From Auanema rhodensis (lineage: Eukaryota; Nematoda; Chromadorea; Rhabditida; Rhabditidae), in the NCBI GenBank assembly GCA_964057225.1, contig OZ059900.1:26365638-26429637 (forward strand): a DNA stretch of 64,000 bases, in the 5' to 3' direction. This document shows, in pieces, positions 23,695 through 35,093 of the stretch. Each line of letters begins with the position of its first letter. The first letter of the stretch is position 1. The position numbers and the translations under genes are program-made. The notes beneath the pieces are model-generated. The model ran no database searches. It was not told the DNA's origin and saw only the letters and a program-made list of their open reading frames with translations.

Positions 23695-23877
23695 TCAACT
23701 TATTTTTGAAAACCTTTTGCTTCTGGCATAGTATTCAAAAAATACGGACATCATTGTCAGCCGATAGCAAAATGTTAACTTACTAGCATCATAAATGCAA
23801 TAAACTATCCAATCTTTTACCGCTTTGCCACCCTGGGCTATAAGAATTTGATAGTCAGAGTATATATAAATAGACAT
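23695..23877 (-). CDS. gene E, small ORF (60 codons), left
   Basis: Mirror of 38,788-38,970. The ATG reads MSIYIYSDYQ, then GGKAVKDW; a possible 38-40-nt intron with GTAAGT and GTCAG ends would shorten it to about 47 aa. Divergent from gene B (start 23,962), so the 84-bp gap may be a shared promoter. Not recognised; part of it is duplicated at 44,570. Confidence 0.3.
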   Translation of the reverse strand: MSIYIYSDYQILIAQGGKAVKDWIVYCIYDASKLTFCYRLTMMSVFFEYYARSKRFSKIS

Positions 23878-23961
23878 ACATCTTTTTTTCTTGTATTTTT
23901 TTTAGTCTAACATTAATTACTTTGTTATTTGGATATTTTCCAGATTTAAATATCCGTAATC

Positions 23962-24940
23962 ATGTCAATGATCAGTACCAACATTGAAAAGAAAACTGCT
24001 ACTACGTATAAACATACTCTACTTTGCGCGGAACAAATAAATACAGAACTTGATTCATTTGAGTTTCAGAATGAAAATTTGGATATTCTTCCAAATGGTC
24101 AGGTTTTTAAAAAATAATTTCTTTATGTTATCAAATTGTTTTCAGATTTACAAATTGTTGATATTATCGAGTTTCAAGGATTGCGATGTTCAACACCTTT
24201 GAGCGAAAGAAAGTTACCAAGTGTCGATAAGTTCATCTTAAAAAGTACAAACGTGTAATGAATAACAAATTTTTTTATCAAATTTTCAGAAGAACCATTA
24301 GACGTTTCTGATATTTTATGTAAGAAAGTTGAAGAAGGTTTGATCATTGTAAAAATGTCTGTAAAGATTTTTATTTTGCAGTTGTAGCTGTTTCTAATGA
24401 ACCTCATAGGGCTCAAAATGACTGTTTCTTTACTGAAATAAAGAAAAAAAGAAGAAGTTCGGGAGATGTGATTATTGAGTGCAAATGTGAGATTGCACAT
24501 CTCAAAAATAGGGCTATTTCAAAAATTGCTAGTGAGAATTTTAAACATATTCAAATCTCAATAAATTGTACTTTTCTAGAAAATATTCAACTGATTGACG
24601 AACGGCAATGCATTCCTGATTATTGCACAATCGGTTGCAAACCATTGGTATATCATAAAACTACACGCTCCTGGCGCCCAGCCATTATTGAAGATATTTC
24701 CGATGTATATAGTAGCATAAAGTATTCGTTGATGACAGTAAATTCCACAATCTGAGTATTGTTATTTTCAGAGCGATGACGTGCCAGATAAAATGATTGC
24801 AAAAAAATAACATTTTTTGCTCACAAAAACAAGACTTGTGGGAAAAAAAAAATTGGCCGAAACACATGTATAGATTAGTTTGCGATGATATTTCTGAGCC
24901 ACATCTCTACTTGATTCAATCATTAAAAGATCTTGCTTGA
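23962..24940 (+). pseudogene. gene B, left copy, decayed
   Basis: Exons inferred: 23962-24097, 24146-24244, 24290-24337, 24382-24737, 24772 to 24940. Relative to the intact right copy, the last exon has a TAA replacing a Tyr codon (about 24,808) and a one-base loss in the A-run near 24,845, so the C-terminal ~45 residues are lost. See the right copy (37,709-38,703) for the protein description. Confidence 0.6.
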
Positions 24941-25822
24941 ATATATGTAACCTTTTTCATATATTCTCATTTTTATAATTTACTCGTTTTTACATTTTTC
25001 ATGCCATCAATCCTCATTTTATGATCAAAAATAAAAAGTTTTACGATCGATTTGAGTATTTTTCTACATGTCAGAGCATATTGAAATTGTGTTCAATCAT
25101 TAAAACAAGTTTAGTTCAGTCTTATGAAACGTTTTATATTTTATAAAAAAATCATATTTTAACAATTGAATTGTTGTTCTTTGATATCTGTTAAAATGCT
25201 CAACCTTTGGCCTGTTTTGTTTTGTTACAACTAACAAATTTATTAAAAAAAATACCAGAACCCAATCAATTTTAGAAGTTCAATGAAATATAAAATAAAA
25301 AAATATAAAAATATTTTAAACATATCTTGAACTAATTCTATATGTAAAAAGCAGTTGTCTATTTGTTCAAATATTCTAAATTAGTGAAAGAACTTCTTCC
25401 ATTCACAAGAAACTTAAATTGGTGTGAGAGTTTGTTTCATAATTTATTTTGCGGAAATCAAGATATAGGTTTTTTTAAATATCAATTTACAATTCATTTT
25501 CTATGCGTTTATTTTCAGATAAACTAATTTAAATATTTTATTCAATTATATTATTCACTCTGAGGTTTAAATAATATTTGAAGTTCTTCCATCTGGGAAT
25601 GTACACAGAAAATAAAACCTGTTATGAAGGAGAATTTCGTCAGAACAAGTAGTTGTATTTCAGCTATTTCAGAACAAGTATGTGTCTGATCTCAAAAAAG
25701 TAGGATCTACGAATTTTTTTTCTCTATATATTTTGTTTAATGTGTGGATATTCCATTCTTACTTGATTTTTATTGATTTGGCAATTTAATTTAACTACCT
25801 CATTTTTTCATGTGTCAGTGAT
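24941..25822. other. long AT-rich intergenic region, left
   Basis: About 880 bp without a supportable gene; mirrored at 36,825-37,708. Contains AGAACTTCTTCCA near 25,390 and GAAGTTCTTCCATCTGGG near 25,580, related to the other GGAAGAA/TTCTTCC palindromes of this block. Confidence 0.5.
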
Positions 25823-26328
25823 ATGAATTTTGCATATGTTGCTGAAAATTTAGGCAAACGCAGACTTAATCCTTCAATAGGTATATTTTCGATTTTTCCA
25901 GAGTTCTCAAAATTATTTTTTAGGACTAGATATGTGGAGCGCGAACGGAACTGCAGCTGAAGGGCTCACGGAAGAAGAAAGAGATTTCATCGATGACTCA
26001 TATGGTGAGTGGATTTATTCAATGTAAAACGTGAATCTAATATTCCTATCTTTCAGATTTAGAAAAAGAAAAAGTTGAAATGTTTTCTTTATTGAGCGGT
26101 GAGAAACACGGACAAGAAAAAAGAGCTGTAAGCAGAAGAATTGAATCGAGGAAAGATGTATTCATCTTAGACAAACCACGCAGAATTCAAGTTAGTTTTC
26201 AATATATGTGTTCTAACTCGACAAATTTAATGCAATTTCTATTGATAGTTTTAAAAATTCCCGAAGAGCGTAATTATTTGCTCGAGCTTAAAAAAAACAG
26301 TTTGGAGAAAAAAAGAAAAACTCGCTAA
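25823..26328 (+). CDS. gene D, small charged protein, left
   Basis: Exons 25823-25880, 25924-26004 and 26057-26328 keep phase across introns of 43 and 52 nt (GT...TTTTAG, GTGAGT...TTTCAG) and give about 136 aa. The product is hydrophilic: an acidic middle (EEERDFIDDSY), a basic region (RRIESRKD, KPRRIQ) and a Lys-rich end. No recognised domain. It is tail to tail with Rep-2 (26,371). The mirror copy is at 36,319-36,824. Confidence 0.45.
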
Positions 26329-26370
26329 TTAATGGTTTCTCTAGGTGTGCTAGAGAAATAACGGTACGTT

Positions 26371-27556
26371 TCAATATTTTTCCAATTTCCATGAGACATT
26401 ACAGTTTTGTGCCAGTTCAAAGTTATCTATTTCATCTATGATAATTGCTTCTTGGTTTTTGTATTCTGTAATTGAAACATTAATAATTGAAATATGTCAT
26501 ACTTATTCACTTTCGAAATGTGCCGAATTATCAGCTACTATGTGATACACACTATTACCTGGAAAATGAAACGTTAAGTGAAACAAAGTGTTAACCAAGA
26601 AAAAACCTAGAAACTTTGAAGCAAAATGTGTTTTTCCTGTTCCTACATCACCATATAGTACATAAACGCGGACATTGGTTCTGTAAGCTTCCTTTGGTTC
26701 TTGGAAAGCACACAATTGTTTCAATTGTGTCTGATGTCGCATGGCAGCATCAAGTTTCAGTCCCATGCAGTCACGAAAACTCCAGCCATCATTTTCGATT
26801 TTTTTATCATTATGTCTAAATATCCGAGACTGAGTTCATTATCCTTGGTTCCTTAACGTTTCCAATAGGAAAACAACGAAAAAAAATTTTTTAACTATAC
26901 CTCTGACACAGTAGCTATTATGGTTCATGGACTCTCTGAACTTCTTCAAATCCACAGCATTGATTATTTTAGTAACTGTGATATTGAAAGAATTAGTCAG
27001 CTCATCATGCCGTAATAATTTAGTGAAGTACTGGATTACTTCAGTTTCAGTGGTGAGCGTATTGAAGTGTATTATCATCTGAAAAAATCCATAAAGAGTG
27101 AAACATATTGATAAAGTACTTACGCTTATATTATCATCACCGTCATCATCATTGGAAAATTCGATACATTTCATGAATGCATTTTTTGAATCAATGGTCA
27201 CATCAGTCATCCATTGCACAAATATATCAGTGATCACTTTGAGATAAAATGAAATGAATACACAACAGCAAATGATTTTTCATCTTTAGTAGATTGTCTT
27301 ATCTAAAAAAATTTTTTTTTTTTACAAACAGCAATATTACTTTTTTCATTTGATCCGAAATAGATAGTGGCGCTGGAGTATTTGTATCATTTTCAATCGA
27401 ACGCGTTGATTTAGAAACTTGTGTTAGTATTCTGTTCTATATTCAAAAATTATTAAATGAGAAAATTCAAGAACATACCCATTCCTGATAAATTATAGAG
27501 TTTTCTTCATCGAAGTTTTGAGATTGATTGGATACTGGTATTTCTTCTTCTACATC
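26371..27556 (-). pseudogene. Rep-2 left copy: spliced Rep/SF3 helicase homologue
   Basis: Mirror of 35,094-36,285. Contains the motif-2-like segment MIIHFNTLTTE, the NSYCVRG segment (position of the Rep Tyr motif), Walker A YGDVGTGKTH and Walker B IIIDEIDNF, then a stop at 26,371 with no motif C. A seven-base homopolymer near 26,798 accompanies a frame change between the endonuclease-like and helicase parts in both arms. The N-terminal exons abut the 37-bp minisatellite. Confidence 0.6.
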
Positions 27557-27560
27557 TTCA

Positions 27561-27905
27561 TGAGATCTATGACTAAGCATATGACTAAGTCTAAGCATGA
27601 GATCTATGACTAAGCATATGACTAAGTCTAAGCATGAGATCTATAACTAAGCATATGACTAAGTCTAAGCATGAGATCTATGACTAAGCATATGACTAAG
27701 TCTAAGCATGAGATCTATGACTAAGCATATGACTAAGTCTAAGCATGAGATCTATGACTAAGCATATGACTAAGTCTAAGCATGAGATCTATGACTAAGC
27801 ATATGACTAAGTCTAAGCATGAGATCTATGACTAAGCATATGACTAAGTCTAAGCATGAGATCTATGACTAAGCATATGACCAAGTCTAAGCATGAGATC
27901 TATGA
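27561..27905. repeat. 37-bp minisatellite, left
   Basis: About nine tandem copies of a 37-bp unit built around GAGATCTATGACTAAGCATA, nearly perfect with a few single-base variants. Mirrored at 34,708-35,093. It bridges the viral L fragment and the Rep-2 N-terminal exon. Confidence 0.95.
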
Positions 27906-29134
27906 CGAAATCAAAGGTGAAAGTTTCAACTCTCTCAAGTTTCTCCGAAAAAAACTCCGGTTCGGCCCCCAAGTCAAATAATAGCATCCTAGTGGGCATC
28001 CCTCTCTTTCAATAGCTGATGATGCTGTGTTGAAAAACCCAGAAATGCATAAATCTACACCTATCAGCCTTTTAGTCAAGTCTTCATGCATTTTGGAGAC
28101 TATCTTACTACCTCTCAGCATTTCTACGCCGTTGCTATATACTCTATTTAGGAAGGTGCTACTTCTCCAACTTATTAGCGTTTTAGTCTTGTCAATCAAG
28201 AAACCTAAGTCACCGTAAACTCTACATAGAAATTCAAAAAAGTGCTCGCTTTTGTTGAGAAGTGTTTGAACAGTTCCATTCCCTTTAGTGTGCAATTCCA
28301 AGGTGGCATCATCTATCATTACCTTAACCTTACAAATATCAAATCTGCTAATTATCTTTGCTCTTCTAGCACACCTAGATGTGTATGCACAAATGCACGA
28401 GTGAATAATAGTATCTAAAGAACCAAACCATCCTTGAATTCCACCATTGTCAAGGGTAGAAATCATCCTTATGCCTCTCCTGTTAGTTACCATCATTATT
28501 CTTTTAAAGAAGTAACTTATCTCTTGAAATGGGGAATATTCAAAGAGACTAGTATGGACTTTTCATTGCACATAATTGGCCCCTTTACAATAGTATCTAA
28601 TAGCTCATTATTTCTATACCTATGAATTGGATCAATTTCACCAGTAGCCTCCTCTATGTTACTACTTATGCGCGTGACATCATGTGCGTCCAAGTATGCT
28701 GTGTCTGCATAATCTACCCATTTTAGGAGCCTCTTAAGGCTGCACTCACCTAAATCCTCATCTGGTATGGACACCTCTAAACCTTGCAGTAACCTCTTCA
28801 TCCAAGTCTTTTTCTTAACTTTATCATAATTTTCAATATGAGACGTGATATCTCTATCATGATACCCCTTAGTCTTCAGATGCCTTACTACAGCAACCAG
28901 CAAATGACCCTTCATAAACTTAATGAACTCATCCCTTGTTTCTTGTCTGAAGGGATTTTGGGAATTCATTTTGACATATGTATTTACGTGAAGATCTTGT
29001 ATACTGCAATCAGCAGTAGGTAGTAGGTGGTATAAATAACTGATGCCTATCCTGTGCCTCTCGGGAAATCCTTGCAGTATACAATGCCATGGGGTGAAAT
29101 TAGGCATAAGATCAAAAATCTCTTGCTCTAACAC
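27900..29134 (-). pseudogene. endogenous negative-strand RNA virus L (RdRp) fragment, left, IDD motif
   Basis: Two open frames on the minus strand, 28517-29134 (205 codons) and 27900-28496 (198 codons), separated by a frame change near 28,500-28,530. Together they look like the palm region of an L polymerase: a motif-B-like NGGIQGWFGSLDT, a motif-C-like VMIDDATLEL, and a motif-D-like GFLIDKTKTLIS followed by FLNRVYSNGVEM. Most mononegavirus-like L proteins carry GDN at motif C; IDD is the published hallmark of qinviruses (order Muvirales). An old insertion, not a virus: no flanking viral genes are seen and the end runs into the minisatellite. Nearly identical to the right copy. Confidence 0.7.
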
Positions 29135-29250
29135 TCTTTTCTTGGACTCCGAACCAGTCTAACAAGACATAGCAACCTTGTACAAAAAAATGAACATCAA
29201 TCAATGTTTATGAAAGGGTGTGTGGCGGGATTTGAAAAAAACGTTTTGTT

Positions 29251-30233
29251 TCACGTGGTGTAATTGATTATTCGCGCGCTTTGGAACATTTTTAGCGCTA
29301 GTGCGTTTTTGCGATCCACCCTGTTAAACATAGTGGCCATACCAAGCCCTAAAAGGTTTTTCTCGAGCATAGTTGTATAATTTTTCAAATCATCAACTCT
29401 TATACGGTCAGTTGATTTATTATAAGGTAATGGGCCACCCGAATGCCAAAAATGAGTAATTAAAGGTAAATCGTTTTTGCGACAACCAACATACTGAACG
29501 AAACAAGACTCATTGAGAGAATGTAACTGGAGTTTCAAAAGCTCCGTTTCTTTTTCCCACACTTCCATTGAGTCAAAAAATTTATGATCGTTGTAGCGAC
29601 ATAAAGGACTCAGTAATACTATATGCGCTTGCAATACTACCCCCAAACGTGACAAAATTCTCAAAATTTCTTGAATTTCGGAAGTATTTGTAATCATTGG
29701 TAGTGTTACAAAAACATATTTCAAATTTACTTTGTTTAGTAAATATCGTGGAATATCTTCTTTCATTGAAGAATACTCAACTGAACGACCATAAGGAAAT
29801 TCAAATTCTGTTAACCCGCTATAGTTTTTAGGGTAGAAGAAAATATCTTCTTTAACTCTCTTTTCTTCCCGAGAGATTTTTCCTAACGAAAAAAGAAATG
29901 CTTTTGAGGCGTTGTCTTCTGACATTCCAAAAAGGGCGCATTCTGTGAATGTTAGATGATAATTCTCTAACAATAAATAATCTATTTTAGCGTGTAAACA
30001 ATTTTTCCGTTGAATACAAAATGCTTCAGCCATGTTTATTGCTTGCGGCATGACTTGCATACGATTAATAACATTGAGTTTTTGATCAATCCATATTTTT
30101 GGATTCTCTAAAACTTCGATAAACTGGGCCAGACGATATGTATTTGAAATTTGTAGTCCTTTGAGTGGTATCGGACATTTCTCTTCAAAAATGGAGCCAT
30201 AAGTTGCTGTTTTCCAACTGCACTGTTCTTCAT
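29251..30233 (-). CDS. unidentified ~325-aa ORF next to the L fragment, left
   Basis: The frame is open from about 30,233 (no ATG until 30,060, MQVMPQAINM) to 29,251; about 269 aa from that Met. It contains YVFVTLPMITN, AHIVLLSPLCR and THFWHSGGPLPYN. The spacing of these segments vaguely recalls SGNH-type esterases, but the catalytic residues cannot be assigned. Its first ~75 codons lie in the palindrome centre and are absent from the right copy. It lies 110 bp upstream of, and co-oriented with, the L fragment, and antisense to the start of the gypsy remnant. It could be a viral, retroelement or host gene. Confidence 0.45.
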
Positions 30234-32609
30234 ATCCGTTGTTTCTTTGTTATTTTCCCGAACATTTATACAAAGGGTAATCATAATGTTAAACATGATT
30301 TTTTACAGGTTGAACAAGTAACCGATAGAAAATTCATGAATCTGTCAATTACAAATAGTCAAAAAGGTTCGTTAGTAAATTCTAAACTGAATAAATCCTT
30401 TTCTTCTTTACAGCTGAAGAGCTCAGCAAGAAAGAACGAACTTTACAGCCAGGAGTGCAGTTATCAGGGTGAGTCCTTTTACGATATTGCAAAACTCATG
30501 AAAACCCAGTTACTACCTGAAGTTGAGGCTTATAAGGGTGGATCGTATAGTGAATTCGTTGATTTCACAGAACGATTTAACTATAAATACCCAGATGATG
30601 TTTTTTCTCAACGTGAGAAAAAACTTTTATTCATCAATAAACTCTAAGGCGAGATCAGAAACCGCTATAGAGAGTTACCTGAAGCCATAAAGCAAAGTTC
30701 CTTAGATGTCATAGTGAACAGTTTACGTATAGAGTCAACCGTTTCACAAAGGCAGGGAAGAATGCAGGCTACTGAAAACTTGAGAAGTTTGAAATGGAAT
30801 AGATCCCAGTCGTTAGTAAATTACTGCGATGAGTTAGAAAAACTAACTCAACTGGCTAATCCAGATTTATTTCCTGGTTTATTATCGTTCGAAAGAGCTA
30901 ATAAACTGTCCCAAGAACTTTGTAACTGTTCTTGTGGAGTTTCCATTCTTGAAAAAATAGAGGATGAGGAGGACGAAGAAATTTACGAAAAAGTAAAACA
31001 AATCGCCCTCAGATGTGAACGAAATGAGTTAACTCGTTCAATCAATCAATCCAATAAATCCGAGCAGAAACAAAACTTGAGCCGGAAACATTATCCTCAT
31101 ATTTTCGATGAGAGAACAGTGAGAAACACTAATAATAATGAAATTATTTGTGTAAACTGTAATAGAAAAGGACATACTGCAAACGTATGTTTTAAAAGAC
31201 AAAATGAGAGAATAGAGAATGAAAGTAGACTTAATACTCCTCGAGAACCACCCAGCATTAACAGAAAAGCTGAGAGTTGGAATCGGGCAATCCAAATCAC
31301 TTCATGTGATTTGGGAAACCCCCCATTGTTTTGTAAACCAGCATTAGGGAGAATGACTTTATGTCAAGTTCATTAGCATGATGCATTAATAGATACTGGA
31401 TCACAAATTTCAGTTATCAGTTCATCATTGCTAGTTCGAGTAATCGACGTGTTGAAACAAAGAAAAATCAACGCAGATGAAAGAATAGTAGAACTACCAT
31501 GGACTAATAAAAAGTTCATAGTCAACGCATCAGGTGACCAAATGTATTTTGTTGGCGCCGTGCGAATGTCTGTTTTGTGTGATGAAAACCACAAAGAGGC
31601 AATTGTTGACTTTTTAGTCAGCAAAAACAAAGAAAATCAAATGATATTAGGTACAAATTGTTTGAATTCTTTAGACATATGCTTGAAGTTCAATAAAACT
31701 CAAGCAATGACTTTAAAAAGAGTGTATTTACCTCCTTTTTCGCAAAATCAAGTGTTAGTTTCTTGTCACGCGATCTCAATAAAAAGAGAAATGTTTTTTA
31801 ACGCTCTTACTGCTGTTGCAGTTTCGGGAATATATCCCATCAAAGATAATGTATCAACCGTGAATTAACATAATAACACGGACAACCCTGTGATAATTAA
31901 GGCAGGAGAATTTATAGGTCACTGGAGATCTGGTTTTGAAACAATAGAGCCAAATCCAGCGATAAAAAAGATCAGTTTGAGAGAAAAACCTGAACACGAA
32001 TGCGAAATACAGCATCAGGACTCTTACCGATTGGATAAACGAACTTTTGAGAGTCAAAAGTTTAAAGCTCCTAATTTGGGGTTAGTTAAAAACAATGTGC
32101 AGGTTGCTCTAAATGAAGCCGACCTAACACATACTGATATGGTCACAAAACCAATCAGACAGAAAGTTCTAATTGTTCCTATTAGAGTCAGGAACGGATT
32201 TAAGAAGGTTTTCAAAAATCTTCTAAACAAGAGAATGAATGAACCTAGCATTAATGCTATGGCTCTTCCTATTGTTTCAATAGAAAATAAAAATAGGAAT
32301 GATGAAACCAAAAAAAGGTTTAAATCATACTATGAGAAAAAGAGTGAGAAAAAATCCGATTCACCAAAAATAAGTGATCGAGTTTTCATTAAAACACCTT
32401 TTGAAAAAAGAGGTGATCCGAATAAGAAACAAGCTTTCGAATTTCGATGACGGCACAAAGTGATAACAAAGCATAACACTTTTGCATTTATTAATGAACT
32501 AGAGGAAAATAATGAACCTCTAAAAGTTCAAACAGATCTACTACATAAAATCCCTGATAAAGTGGGAGTAGTAACTGCTGAAACAAAACGTAACAGGGAA
32601 AAAATGTGT
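30002..32609 (+). mobile_element. Ty3/gypsy retrotransposon remnant in the palindrome centre (gag-PR-partial RT-IN tail)
   Basis: On +, a gag frame (30,310-31,372, broken by TAA at about 30,645) has a capsid-like helical region and one zinc knuckle, CVNCNRKGHTANVC (about 31,149-31,190). A protease follows after a TAG, with active site ALIDTGSQIS (about 31,383). The frame breaks again at 31,866, then resumes with the start of reverse transcriptase (TKPIRQKVLIVPIR, about 32,140-32,290). It fuses directly at about 32,300 to an integrase C-terminal tail (SPKISDRVFI). The RT palm, RNase H and integrase core are deleted. No LTRs are recognised. Gag and integrase-tail style resemble nematode gypsy elements (recognition, not searched). 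Confidence 0.7.
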
Positions 32610-32637
32610 TTGTTTACACGCTAAAATATATTATCTA

Positions 32638-33360
32638 TTGTTAGAGAATTATCATCTAACATTCACAGAATGCGCCCTTTTTGGAATGTCAGAAGACAAC
32701 GCCTCAAAAGCATTTCTTTTATCGTTAGGAAAAATCTCTCGGGAAGAAAAGAGAGTTAAAGAAGATATTTTCTTCTACCCTAAAAACTATAGCGGGTTAA
32801 CAGAATTTGAATTTCCTTATGGTCGTTCAGTTGAGTATTCTTCAATGAAAGAAGATATTCCACGATATTTACTAAACAAAGTAAATTTGAAATATGTTTT
32901 TGTAACACTACCAATGATTACAAATACTTCCGAAATTCAAGAAATTTTGAGAATTTTGTCACGTTTGGGGGTAGTATTGCAAGCGCATATAGTATTACTG
33001 AGTCCTTTATGTCGCTACGACGATCATAAATTTTTTGACTCAATGGAAGTGTGGGAAAAAGAAACGGAGCTTTTGAAACTCCAGTTACATTCTCTCAATG
33101 AGTCTTGTTTCGTTCAGTATGTTGGTTGTCGCAAAAACGATTTACCTTTAATTACTCATTTTTGGCATTCGGGTGGCCCATTACCTTATAATAAATCAAC
33201 TGACCGTATAAGAGTTGATGATTTGAAAAATTATACAACTATGCTCGAGAAAAACCTTTTAGGGCTTGGTATGGCCACTATGTTTAACAGGGTGGATCGC
33301 AAAAACGCACTAGCGCTAAAAATGTTCCAAAGCGCGCAAATAATCAATTACACCACGTGA
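32638..33360 (+). CDS. unidentified ORF next to the L fragment, right (5'-truncated)
   Basis: Same protein as 29,251-30,233 from LENYHLTFTE on (240 codons), about three residues different. The palindrome inner boundary at 32,610 removes the N-terminal part and joins it to the gypsy integrase tail. No in-frame stop inside. Upstream of and co-oriented with the L fragment. Confidence 0.4.
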   Translation: MLENYHLTFTECALFGMSEDNASKAFLLSLGKISREEKRVKEDIFFYPKNYSGLTEFEFPYGRSVEYSSMKEDIPRYLLNKVNLKYVFVTLPMITNTSEIQEILRILSRLGVVLQAHIVLLSPLCRYDDHKFFDSMEVWEKETELLKLQLHSLNESCFVQYVGCRKNDLPLITHFWHSGGPLPYNKSTDRIRVDDLKNYTTMLEKNLLGLGMATMFNRVDRKNALALKMFQSAQIINYTT

Positions 33361-33476
33361 AACAAAACGTTTTTTTCAAATCCCGCCACACACTCTTTCA
33401 TAAACATTGATTGATGTTCATTTTTTTGTACAAGGTTGCTATGTCTTGTTAGACTGGTTCGGAGTCCAAGAAAAGA

Positions 33477-34711
33477 GTGTTAGAGCAAGAGATTTTTGAT
33501 CTTATGCCTAATTTCACCCCATGGCATTGTATACTGCAAGGATTTCCCGAGAGGCACAGGATAGGCATCAGTTATTTATACCACCTACTACCTACTGCTG
33601 ATTGCAGTATACGAGATCTTCACGTAAATACATATGTCAAAATGAATTCCCAAAATCCCTTCAGACAAGAAACAAGGGATGAGTTCATTAAGTTTATGGA
33701 GGGTCATTTGCTGGTTGCTGTAGTAAGGCATCTGAAGACTAAGGGGTATCATGATAGAGATATCACGTCTCATATTGAAAATTATGATAAAGTTAAGAAA
33801 AAGACTTGGATGAAGAGGTTACTGCAAGGTTTAGAGGTGTCCATACCAGATGAGGATTTAGGTGAGTGCAGCCTTAAGAGGCTCCTAAAATGGGTAGATT
33901 ATGCAGACACAGCATACTTGGACGCACATGATGTCACGCGCATAAGTAGTAACATAGAGGAGGCTACTGGTGAAATAGATCCAATTCATAGGTATAGAAA
34001 TAATGAGCTATTAGATACTATTGTAAAGGGGCCAATTATGTGCAATGAAAAGTCCATACTAGTCTCTTTGAATATTCCCCATTTCAAGAGATAAGTTACT
34101 TCTTTAAAAGAATAATGATGGTAACTAACAGGAGAGGCATAAGGATGATTTCTACCCTTGACAATGGTGGAATTCAAGGATGGTTTGGTTCTTTAGATAC
34201 TATTATTCACTCGTGCATTTGTGCATACACATCTAGGTGTGCTAGAAGAGCAAAGATAATTAGCAGATTTGATATTTGTAAGGTTAAGGTAATGATAGAT
34301 GATGCCACCTTGGAATTGCACACTAAAGGGAATGGAACTGTTCAAACACTTCTCAACAAAAGCGAGCACTTTTTTGAATTTCTATGTAGAGTTTACGGTG
34401 ACTTAGGTTTCTTGATTGACAAGACTAAAACGCTAATAAGTTGGAGAAGTAGCACCTTCCTAAATAGAGTATATAGCAACGGCGTAGAAATGCTGAGAGA
34501 TAGTAAGATAGTCTCCAAAATGCATGAAGACTTGACTAAAAGGCTGATAGGTGTAGATTTATGCATTTCTGGGTTTTTCAACACAGCATCATCAGCTATT
34601 GAAAGAGAGGGATGCCCACTAGGATGCTATTATTTGACTTGGGGGCCGAACCGGAGTTTTTTTCGGAGAAACTTGAGAGAGTTGAAACTTTCACCTTTGA
34701 TTTCGTCATAG
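33477..34711 (+). pseudogene. endogenous negative-strand RNA virus L (RdRp) fragment, right, IDD motif
   Basis: Frames 33477-34094 and 34115-34711 with the same frame change (about 34,060-34,115) as the left copy, so the break predates the inverted duplication. Motif-B-like NGGIQGWFGSLDT at about 34,160-34,200; VMIDDATLEL at about 34,291-34,320. Differences from the left copy are single substitutions (for example Asp/Gly near LRDSKIV). The 3' end merges into the 37-bp minisatellite. Confidence 0.7.
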
Positions 34712-35093
34712 ATCTCATGCTTAGACTTGGTCATATGCTTAGTCATAGATCTCATGCTTAGACTTAGTCATATGCTTAGTCATAGATCTCATGCTTAGAC
34801 TTAGTCATATGCTTAGTCATAGATCTCATGCTTAGACTTAGTCATATGCTTAGTCATAGATCTCATGCTTAGACTTAGTCATATGCTCAGTCATAGATCT
34901 CATGCTTAGACTTAGTCATATGCTTAGTCATAGATCTCATGCTTAGACTTAGTCATATGCTTAGTTATAGATCTCATGCTTAGACTTAGTCATATGCTTA
35001 GTCATAGATCTCATGCTTAGACTTAGTCATATGCTTAGTCATAGATCTCATGCTTAGACTTAGTCATATGCTTAGTCATAGATCTCATGAAGA
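34708..35093. repeat. 37-bp minisatellite, right
   Basis: About ten tandem 37-bp units (CATAGATCTCATGCTTAGAC core), one more than on the left. It begins in the last codons of the L fragment and ends at the Rep-2 N-terminal exon. Confidence 0.95.

Larger units (their letters stand above)
10114..30001. repeat. left arm of a giant imperfect palindrome
   Basis: Reverse complement of 32,610-58,009. The outer end is shared from ATGTTATAAACAATTG (left 10,114; right ends at 58,009) and the inner end from CGTGTAAACAA (left ends at 30,001; right starts at 32,610). The arms are nearly identical where they align but differ in substitutions, satellite length, a ~1.2 kb loss after 23,210, a local duplication at 20.3-21.8 kb and absence of the 43.9-46.06 kb block. 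Such independent changes argue that both arms are real. Confidence 0.9.

Noticed and set aside
28838-29023. Plus-strand ORF over the left L fragment
   Set aside because: Antisense shadow of the viral polymerase fragment.
31038-31295. Minus-strand ORFs over the gag region
   Set aside because: Antisense of a gag frame with a clear zinc knuckle.
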